DNA of 64,000 nucleotides, taken from positions 100,733,209-100,797,208 of the forward strand of contig NC_087062.1 of NCBI RefSeq assembly GCF_963678635.1, written 5' to 3'. The position numbers and the translations under genes are program-made. Numbering within the stretch: position 1 is the stretch's first letter; each line of letters opens with the position of its first letter. This stretch comes from Symsagittifera roscoffensis. Its lineage: Eukaryota; Xenacoelomorpha; Acoela; Convolutidae. A model generated the notes under the pieces. That model saw only the letters and a list, made by a program, of their open reading frames with translations, made no database searches and was not told where the DNA came from. Shown here piece after piece: positions 55,336 through 64,000 of the stretch.

Positions 55336-58300
55336 GTGGCAGACTTGAAGCTAGAGGTCCAGTCAGGGCTCGTCCTCTCTCACCATCATTGCCAGGCAGG
55401 GGATCGAGTACACGCTCTGCCGCTCTAGAACTGAAGCGGCAGACCTGAAGCTAGAGGTCAAGTGAGAGCTCGTACTTTCTCACCATCATTGCCAGGCAGG
55501 GGATCGAGTACACGATCTGCCGCTCTAAAACTGAAGCGGCAGACCTGAAGCTACAGGTCAAGTGAGGTCTCGTCCCCTCTCACCATCATGGGCAGGCAGG
55601 GGATCGAGTACACGCTCTGCCACTCTAAAACTGAAGCGGCAGACCTGAAGCTAGAGGTCAAGTGGGGGCTCGTCCTCTCTCACCATCATTGCCAGGCAGG
55701 GATGGAGTACACGCTCTGCCGCTCTAAGACTGAAGCGGCAGACTTGAAGCTAGAGGTCAAGTGAGGGCTCGTCCTCTCTCACCATCATTGCCAGGCAGGG
55801 GATCGAGTACACGCTCTGCCGCTCTAAGACTGAAGCGGCAGACCTGAAGCTAGAGGTCAAGTGAGGGCTCGTCCTCTCTCACCATCATTGCCAGGCAGGG
55901 GATCGAGTACACGCTCTGCCACTCTAAAACTGAAGCGGCAGACCTGAAGCTAGAGGTCAAGTGAGGGCTCTTCCTCTCTCACCATCATTGCCAGGCAGGG
56001 GATCGAGTAAACGCTCTGCCGCTCTAAGACTGAAGCGGCAGACCTGAAGCTAGAGGTCAAGTGAGGGATCGTCCTCTCTCACCAGCATTGCCAGGCAGAG
56101 GATCGAGTACACGCTCTGCCGCTCTAAGACTGAAGCATCAGAGCTGAAGCTAGAGGTCAAGTTGGGGCTCCTCCTCTTTCACCATCCTTGCCAGGCAAGG
56201 TAACGAGTACACGCTCTGCCGCTCTAAAACTGAAGCGGCAGACCTGAACCTAGAGGTCAAGTGAGGGTTCGTCCTCTCTCACCATCATTGCCAGGCAGGG
56301 GATCGAGTACACGCTCTGCCGCTCTAAGACTGACGCGGCAGACCTGAAGCTAGAGATCAAGTTGGGGCTCGTCCTCTTTCACCTTCATTGACAGGCAGGG
56401 GATCGAGTACAGGCTCTGCCGCTCTAAAATTGAAGCGGCAGAGGTGAAGCTAGAGGTCAAGTGAGGGTTCGTCCTCTCTCACCATCATTGCCAGGCAGGG
56501 GATCGAGTACACGCTCTGCCGCTCTAAGACTGAAGCGGCAGACCTGAAGCTAGAGGTCAAGTGAGGGCTCGTTCTCTCTCACCATCATTGCCAGGCAGGG
56601 GATCGAGTACACGCTGTGCCGCTCTAAGACTGACGCGGCAGACCTGAAGCTAGAGGTCAAGTTGGGGCTCGTCCTCTCTCACCATCATTGCCAGGCAGGG
56701 GATCGAGTACACGCTCTGCCGCTCTAAAACTGAAGCGGCAGAGTTGAAGCTAGAGGTCAAGTGAGGGTTCGTCCTCTCGCACCATCATTGCCAGGCAGGG
56801 GATCGAGTACACGCTCTGCCGCTCTAAAAATGAAGCGGCAGACCTGAAGCTAGAGGTCAAGTGAGGGCTCGTCCTCTCTCACCATAATTGCCAGGCAGGG
56901 GATCGAGTACACGCTCTGCCGCTCTAAGACTGACGCGGCAGACCTGAAGCTAGAGGTCAAGTTGGGGCTCGTCCTCTCTCACCATCATTGGCAGGCAGGG
57001 GATCGAGTACACGCTCTGTCGCTCTTAGACTGAAGCGGCAGACCTGAAGCTAGAGATCAAGTGAGGGCTCCTCCTCTCTCACCATCATTGCCAGGCAGGG
57101 TATCGAGTACACGCTCTGTCGCTCTAAGACTGAAGCGGCAGACCTGAAGCTAGAGATCAAGTGAGGGCTCCTCCTCTCTCACCATCATTGCCAGGCAGGG
57201 TATCGAGTACACGCTGTGCCGTTCTAAGACTGACGCGGTAGACCTGAAGCTAGAGGTCAAGTTGGGGCTCGTCCTCTCTCACCATCATTGCCAGGCAGGG
57301 GATCGAGTACACGCTCTGCCGCTCTAAAACTGAAGCGGCAGAGTTGAAGCTAGAGGTCAAGTGAGAGCTCGTCTTCTCTCACCATTATTGCCAGGCAGGG
57401 GATCGAGTACACGCTCTGCCGCTCTAGAACTGAAGCGGCTGACCTGAAGCTAGAGGTCAAGTGAGAGATCGTCCTCTCTCACCATCATTGCCAGGCAGGG
57501 GAGCGAGTACACGCTCTGCCGCTCTAAAACTGAAGCGGCAGAGTTGAAGCTAGAGGTCAAGTGAGGGTTCGTCCTCTCTCACCATCATTGGCAGGCACGG
57601 GATCGAGTACACGCTCTGTCGCTCTTAGACTGAAGCGGCAGACCTGAAGCTAGAGATCAACTGAGGGCTCCTCCTCTCTGACCATCATTGCCAGGCAGGG
57701 GATCGAGTACACGCTCTGCCGCTCTAAAACTGAAGCGGCAGAGTTGAATCTAGAGGTCAAGTGAGGGTTCGTCCTCTCTCACCATCACCATCATTGCCAG
57801 GCTGGGGATCGAGTACACGCTCTGCCGCTCTAAGACTGAAGCGGCAGACCTGAAGCTAGAGGCCAAGTGAGGGCTCGTCCTCTCTCACCATAATTGCCAG
57901 GCAGGGAATCGAGTACACGCTCTGCCGCTCTAAGACTGACGTGGCAGACCTCAAGCTAGAGGTCAAGTTGGGGCTCGTCCTCTCTCACCATCATTGCCAG
58001 GCGGGGGATCGAGTACACGCTCTGCCGCTCTAAAACTGAAACGGCAGAGTTGAAGCTAGAGTTAAAGTGAGGGTTCGTCCTCTCACACCATCATTGCCAG
58101 GCAGGGGATCGAGTACACGCTCTGCCGCTCTAAGACTGAAGCGGCAGACCTGAAGCTAGAGGTCAAGTGAGGGCTCGTCCTCTCTCACCATAATTGCCAG
58201 GCAGGGGATCGACTACACGCTCTGCCGCTCTAAGACTGACGCGGCAGACCTGAAGCTAGAGGTCAAGTTGGGGCTCGTCCTCTCTCACCATCAATGCCAG

Positions 58301-61300
58301 GCAGGGGATCGAGTACACGCTCTGCCGCTCTAAAACTGAAGCGGCAGACCTGAAGCTAGAGGTCAAGTGAGGGTTCGTCCTCTCTCACCATCATTGGCAG
58401 GCACGGGATCGAGTACACGCTCTGTCGCTCTTAGACTGAAGCGGCAGACCTGAAGCTAGAGATCAAGTGAGGGCTCCTCCTCTCTGACCATCATTGCCAG
58501 GCAGGGGATCGAGTACACGCTCTGCCGCTCTAAGACTGAAGCGGCAGACCTGAAGCTAGAGGCCAAGTGAGGGCTCGTCCTCTCTCACCATAATTGCCAG
58601 GCAGGGAATCGAGTACACGCTCTGCCGCTCTAAGACTGACGTGGCAGACCTCAAGCTAGAGGTCAAGTTGGGGCTCGTCTTCTCTCACCATCATTGCCAG
58701 GCGGGGGATCGAGTACACGCTCTGCCGCTCTAAAACTGAAACGGCAGAGTTGAAGCTAGAGTTCAAGTGAGGGTTCGTCCTCTCACACCATCATTGCCAG
58801 GCAGGGGATCGAGTACACGCTCTGCCGCTCTAAGACTGAAGCGGCAGACCTGAAGCTAGAGGTCAAGTGAGGGCTCGTCCTCTCTCACCATAATTGCCAG
58901 GCAGGGGATCGAATACACGCTCTGCCGCTCTAAGACTGACGCGGCAGACCTGAAGCTAGAGGTCAAGTTGGGGCTCGTCCTCTCTCACCATCAATGCCAG
59001 GCAGGGGATCGAGTACACGCTCTGCCGCTCTAAAACTGAAGCGGCAGACCTGAAGCTAGAGGTCAAGTGAGGGTTCGTCCTCTCTCACCATCATTGGCAG
59101 GCACGGGATCGAGTACACGCTCTGTCGCTCTTAGACTGAAGCGGCAGACCTGAAGCTAGAGATCAAGTGAGGGCTCCTCCTCTCTGACCATCATTGCCAG
59201 GCAGGGGATCGAGTACACGCTCTGCCTCTCTAAAACTGAAGCGGCAGAGTTGAATCTAGAGGTCAAGTGAGGGTTCGTCCTCTCTCACCATCACCATCAT
59301 TGCCAGGCTGGGGATCGAGTACACGCTCTGCCGCTCTAAGACTGAAGCGGCAGACCTGAAGCTAGAGGCCAAGTGAGGGCTCGTCCTCTCTCACCATAAT
59401 TGCCAGGCAGGGAATCGAGTACACGCTCTGCCGCTCTAAGACTGACGTGGCAGACCTCAAGCTAGAGGTCAAGTTGGGGCTCGTCCTCTCTCACCATCAT
59501 TGCCAGGCGGGGGAACGAGTACACGCTCTGCCGCTCTAAAACTGAAACGGCAGAGTTGAAGCTAGAGTTCAAGTGAGGGTTCGTCCTCTCACACCATCAT
59601 TGCCAGGCAGGGGATCGAGTACACGCTCTGCCGCTCTAAGACTGAAGCGGCAGACCTGAAGCTAGAGGTCAAGTGAGGGCTCGTCCTCTCTCACCATAAT
59701 TGCCAGGCAGGGGATCGAATACACGCTCTGCCGCTCTAAGACTGACGCGGCAGACCTGAAGCTAGAGGTCAAGTTGGGGCTCGTCCTCTCTCACCATCAA
59801 TGCCAGGCAGGGCATCGAGTACACGCTCTGCCGCTCTAAAACTGAAGCGACAGACCTGAAGCTAGAGGTCAAGTGAGAGCTCGTCTTCTCTCACCATCTT
59901 TTCCAGGCAGGGGATCGAGTACACGCTCTGCCGCTCTAGAACTGAAGCGGCTGACCTGAAGCTAGAGGTCAAGTGAGAGCTCGCCTTCTCTCACCATCAT
60001 TGCCGGGCAGGGGATCAAATTCACGCTCTGCCGCTCTAAAACTGAAGCGCCAGACCTGAAGCTAGAGGTCAAAAGAGGGCTCTTCCTCTCTCACCATCAT
60101 TGCCAGGCAGGGGATCGAGTAAACGCTCTGCCGTTCTAAGACTGAAGCGGCAGACCTGAAGCTAGATGTCAAGTGAGGGCTCGTCCTCTCACACCATCAT
60201 TGCCAGGCACGGGATTGAGTACACGCTCTGCCGCTCTAAGACTGAAGCGGCAGACCTGAAGCTATAGGTAAAGTGAGCGCTCGTCCTCTCTCACCATAAT
60301 TTCCAGGCAGGGGATCGAGTACACGCTCTGCCGCTCTAAGACTGACGCGGCAGACCTGAAGCTAGAGGTCAAGTTGGGGCTCGTCCTCTCTCACCATCAT
60401 TGCCAGGCAGGGGATCGAGTACACGCTCTGCCGCTCTAAAACTGAAGCGGCAGAGTTGAAGCTAGAGGTCAAGTGAGGGTTAGTCCTCTCACACCATCAT
60501 TGCCAGGCAGGGGATCGAGTACACGCTCTGCCGCTCTAAGACTGAAGCGGCAGACCTGAAGCTAGAGGTCAAGTGAGCGCTCGTCCTCTCTCACCATAAT
60601 TGCCAGGCAGGGGATCGAGTACACGCTCTGCCGATCTAAGACTGACGCGGCAGACCTGAAGCTAGAGGTCAAGTTGGGGCTCGTCCTCTCTCACCATCAT
60701 TGCCAGGCAGGGGATCGAGTACACGCTCTGCCTCTCTAAAACTGAAGCGGCAGAGTTGAAGCTATATGTCAAGTGAGGGTTCGTCCTCTCTCACCATCAT
60801 TGCCAGGCAGGGGTCGAGTACACGCTCTGTCGCTCTAAGACTGAAGCGGCAGACCTGAAGCTAGAGATCAAGTGAGGGCTCCTCCTCTCTCACCATCATT
60901 GCCAGGCAGGGGATCGAGTACACACTGTGCCGTTCTAAGACTGACGCGGCAGACCTGAAGCTAGAGGTCAAGTTGGGGCTCGTCCTCTCTCACCATCATT
61001 GCCAGGCAGGGGATCGAGTACACGCTCTGCCGCTCTAAAACTGAAGCGGCAGAGTTGAAGCTAGAGGTCAAGTGAGGGTTAGTCCTCTCACACCATCATT
61101 GCCAGGCAGGGGATCGAGTACACGCTCTGCCGCTCTAAGACTGAAGCGGCAGACCTGAAGCTAGAGGTCAAGTGAGCGCTCGTCCTCTCTCACCATAATT
61201 GCCAGGCAGGGGGATCGAGTACACGCTCTGCCGCTCTAAGACTGACGCGGCAGACCTGAAGCTAGAGGTCAAGTTGGGCCTCGTCCTCTCTCACCATCAT

Positions 61301-62037
61301 TGCCAGGCATGGGATCGAGTACACGCTCTGCCGCTCTAAAACTGAAGCGGCAGATTTGAAGCTAGAGGTCAAGTGAGGGTTCGTCCTCTCTCACCATCAT
61401 TGCCAGGCAGGGGTCGAGTACACGCTCTGTCGCTCTAAGACTGAAGCGGCAGACCTGAAGCTAGAAATCAAGTGAGGGCTCCTCCTCTCTCACCATCATT
61501 GCCAGGCAGGGGATCGAGTACACACTGTGCCGTTCTAAGACTGACGCGGCAGACCTGAAGCTAGAGGTCAAGTTGGGGCTCGTCCTCTCTCACCATCATT
61601 GCCAGGCAGGGGATCGAGTACACGCTCTGCCGCTCTAAAACTGAAGCGGCAGAGTTGAAGCTAGAGGTCAAGTGAGGGTTCGTCCTCTCACACCATCATT
61701 GCCAGGCAGGGGATCGAGTACACGCTCTGCCGCTCTAAGACTGACGCGGCAGACCTGAAGCTAGAGGTCAAGATGGGGCTCGTCCTCTCTCACCATCATT
61801 GCCAGGCAGGGGATCGAGTACACGCTCTGCCGCTCTAAAACTGAAGCGGCAGAGTAGAAGGTAGAGGTCAAGTGAGGGTTCGTCCTCTCTCACCATCATT
61901 GCCAGGCAGGGGATCGAGTACACGCTCTGTCGCTCTAAGATTGAAGCGGCAGACCTGAAGCTAGAGATCAAGTGAGGGCTCCTCCTCTCTGACCATCATT
62001 GCCAGGCAGGGGATCGAGTACACGTTCTGCCGCTCTT
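55336..62037 (+). repeat. 100-bp exon-derived minisatellite, array 1 (about 67 units)
   Basis: Period 100 bp, with a few units longer or shorter. About 66 bp of each unit is the 3' end of UGT exon 7 (it reads QGIEYTLCRSK and on to LKLEV); the other 34 bp is the start of the following intron, ending CATTGCCAG. Three unit types recur in order: AAGACTGAAG...GTGAGGG, AAGACTGACG...GTTGGGG and AAAACTGAAG...GAGTTG. Larger blocks are copied too: a marker GGCCAAGTGAG occurs at 57861, 58561 and 59367. The array sits in intron 6, upstream of the exon it derives from. Confidence 0.92.
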
Positions 62038-62419
62038 GAAGTGAACTCCTTACCAATATGCTTATGGAAATTAATTCAAACAAGCCAAAAAAGCAAGACT
62101 TAAAATGAGCCGAACTAGAAGCGAATCATTTGATACATATTATTTAACTTTGCGCTGCAACTTTGTCTGAAAAACGGAAACGTTAGTATAATTTTTATGG
62201 TAACCCAATTTTTTTGGCGCTTTTTTCCGAATCACAACACTCTCGGTTTCCACTTGAGTGTAACTTGAGGTGACTAATTTTCCGTGATAAAAACACCCTA
62301 GGCCAGTAGGCGGTCGGAAGAAAACTGAGCAGCTGTCTCGCACAATTATTAGTGTTAAGCTTATGTTCTCCAGAACTGAAAGTCCAAATATAGCATACGT
62401 GTGCCCGTTTCTTGTTTAG
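62034..62419 (+). other. UGT intron 6, unique end
   Basis: Non-repeated intron between array 1 and exon 7, ending TTTCTTGTTTAG. It is repeated with moderate divergence at 63312-63680, which shows that a unit of intron, exon and array was duplicated. Confidence 0.65.
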
Positions 62420-62648
62420 CCTACATAGAGGAGCGGCTGTTCCTGGGCAAATATCTGCCCCAAGGAAGAACCCTACAACAACCCAAAGTGAAGGCATTCG
62501 TCACGCATTGCGGCACAAACTCAGTGCAAGACGCAATCTACGCAGCCAAACCCATACTCACATACCCTGGCTTTGCAGACCAGCCGCTCACTTCTATTCT
62601 GCTCATCTCGAGCGTGTACTCGAGGCAGGGGATGAAGCTAGAGGTCAA
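62420..62648 (+). CDS. UGT exon 7: UDP-sugar signature, with internal 42-nt deletion
   Basis: It reads YIEERLFLGKYLPQ and then the UGT signature (THCGTNSVQDAIYAAKP, later YPGFADQP), where His, Gly, Asn, Ser and the final Asp-Gln contact the UDP-sugar. Entry phase 1, exit phase 2 at GTGAGG (62649). Near the end, GGG-AT is joined directly to GAAGCTAGAG: 42 nt present in every 100-bp unit and in the copy at 63.8 kb are missing. The loss keeps the frame but removes 14 residues. A full UGT would need a further C-terminal exon with a membrane anchor, which must lie beyond the window. Confidence 0.75.
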
Positions 62649-63311
62649 GTGAGGGTTCGTCCTCTCTCACCATCATTGCCAGGCAGGGATCGAGTACACG
62701 CTCTGTCGCTCTAAGACTGAAGCGGCAGACCTGAAACTAGAGGTCAAGTGAGGGCTCGTCCTCTCTCATCATCATTGCCCGGCAGGGGATCGAGTACACG
62801 CTCTGCCGCTCTAAGACTGAAGCGGCAGACCTGAAATTAGAGGTCAAGTGAGGGCTCGTCCTCTCTCACCATCATTGCCAGGCAGAGGATCGAGTACACG
62901 CTCTGCCGCTCTAAAACTGAAGCGGCAGAGTTAAAGCTAGAGGTCAAGTGAGGGTTCGTCCTCTCTCACCATCATTGCCAGGCAGGGGATCGAGTACACG
63001 CTCTGCCGCTCTAAGACTGAAGCGGCAGACCTGAAACTAGAGGTCACGTGAGGGCTCGTCCTCTCTCACCATCATTGCCAGGCAGGGGATCGAGTACACG
63101 CTCTGCCGCTCTAAAACTGAAGTGGCAGAGTTGAAGCTAGAGGTCAAGTGAGGGTTCAGCCTCTCTCACCATCATTGCCAGGCTGGGGATCGAGTACACG
63201 CTCTGCCGCTCTAAGACTGAAGCGGCAGACCTGAAGCTAGAGGTCAAGTGAGGGCTCGTCCTCTCTCACCATCATTGCCAGGCAGGGGATCGAGTACACG
63301 CCCTGCCGCTC
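62649..63311 (+). repeat. 100-bp minisatellite, array 2 (about 7 units)
   Basis: Same unit as array 1, starting directly at the exon 7 donor. Types alternate as in array 1. It ends where the duplicated intron segment begins (TTGAAGTGAACTCC). Confidence 0.92.
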
Positions 63312-63862
63312 TTGAAGTGAACTCCCTACCACTATGCTAATGGAAAATAATTCAAACAAGCCGAAAAAGCAAAAAAAATAAAATGAGCCGAACTAGAAGC
63401 GAATCATTTGATACATTTTTTTAAACATATCGCTGCAACTTTTTCTGAAAAAAAAAAACGTTAGTATTATTTTTATAGTTACCCAATTTTTTCGTAGTTT
63501 TTTTTCTCCAAATAACAACACTCGCTGTTTCCACTTGAGTGTAACTTGAGGTGACTCATTCTGCGTGATAAAAACACCCTAGGCCAGTAGGCAATCGGAC
63601 GAAAACTGAGCAGCTGTCTCGCAAAATTATTAGTGTTGAGCGTATGTTCTCCCGAATTGAAAGTCCAAATATAGCATAAGCTGCGCAAACTCAGTGCAAG
63701 ACGCAATCTACGCAGCCAAACCCATGCTCACATACCCTGGCTTTGTAGACAAGCCGCTCACTTCTAATCTGCTCATCTCGAGCGTGTACTCGAGGCAGGG
63801 GATCGATTACACGCTCTGCCGCTCTAAGACTGACGCGGCAGACCTGAAGCTAGAGGTCAAGT
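63312..63862 (+). pseudogene. Partial duplicate of intron 6 end and UGT exon 7
   Basis: 63312-63680 repeats the unique end of intron 6. About 110 bp that in copy 1 hold the splice acceptor and the first third of exon 7 are missing (ATAGCATA joins directly to GCTGCGCAAAC). The rest of the exon (from NSVQDAIYAAKP) is open and, unlike copy 1, retains the 42 nt that encode IDYTLCRSK. Its donor position reads GTTGGG, weaker than the GTGAGG of copy 1. Without an acceptor it cannot be used as a normal exon. Confidence 0.75.
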
Positions 63863-64000
63863 TGGGGCTCGTCCTCTCTCATCATCATTGCCAGGCAGGG
63901 GATCGAGTACACCCTCTACCGCTCTAAAACTGAAGCGGCAGAGTTAAAGCTAGTGGTCAAGTGAGGGTTCGTCCTCTCTCACCATCAATGCCCGGCAGGG
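63863..64000 (+). repeat. 100-bp minisatellite, array 3 (runs off the window)
   Basis: Same 100-bp unit; the array continues beyond the right edge. Confidence 0.9.

Noticed and set aside
61768-61971. Minus-strand ORF in the 100-bp array
   Set aside because: 100 bp is not a multiple of three and the frame is open only by chance over two units.

Overview
The window is metazoan nuclear DNA. It holds exons of a split secretory-pathway UDP-glucuronosyl/glucosyltransferase (UGT) gene with GT-AG introns, an LTR retroelement with an envelope-like gene, and three families of very long tandem repeats. An invertebrate, probably an ecdysozoan, is my guess from the style of the UGT and the retroelement; the sequence does not fix the species.

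Layout. One UGT gene runs left to right through the whole window and continues past its right end. Its exons are inferred at 514-742, 20469-20878, 21472-21718, 54061-54174, 54483-54593, 55262-55327 and 62420-62648, with compatible phases (0/1, 1/0, 0/1, 1/1, 1/1, 1/1, 1/2). Intron 1 carries a small hAT-like non-autonomous transposon (995-1070 plus 19991-20186). That element is split by an 18.9-kb LTR retroelement (1071-19986) in the same orientation as the gene. Intron 3 is 32 kb long and consists mainly of an 11-copy 87-bp array and a 28-kb array of a 37-bp unit with a 200-N assembly gap. From 55.3 kb to the end, a 100-bp minisatellite derived from the UGT exon 7/intron 7 boundary fills the introns, broken by two partial copies of exon 7.

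The retroelement is the most interesting object. It has two identical 411-bp TG...CA LTRs, a TTTT target-site duplication and a primer-binding site. Its Ty3/gypsy-type Gag-Pol is one reading frame (CCHC zinc finger, DSG protease, YLDD reverse transcriptase, RNase H, HHCC-DD35E-GPY integrase), broken by two in-frame stops (5021-5023 and 10562-10564). It also carries an unusual set of extra genes: a basic small ORF upstream of gag, two short hydrophobic ORFs that a 44-nt candidate intron would fuse in frame, two long open frames with no ATG, an 872-aa signal-peptide/transmembrane glycoprotein resembling captured chuvirus-type (class III) glycoproteins, and a 601-aa protein of unknown function after env. 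Right after the last stop codon lies a textbook 87-nt intron with a TACTAAC branch site. The length and gene content are well outside ordinary LTR retrotransposons. The perfect LTR identity says the insertion is very young, although this copy is defective.

How the parts relate: the UGT would be an ER-membrane sugar transferase. The retroelement, satellites and partial exon duplications have enlarged its introns to tens of kilobases and left its 3' coding part in two incomplete copies, so whether the locus still makes a full enzyme is uncertain. All splice sites and family assignments were read by eye; nothing was searched or computed.
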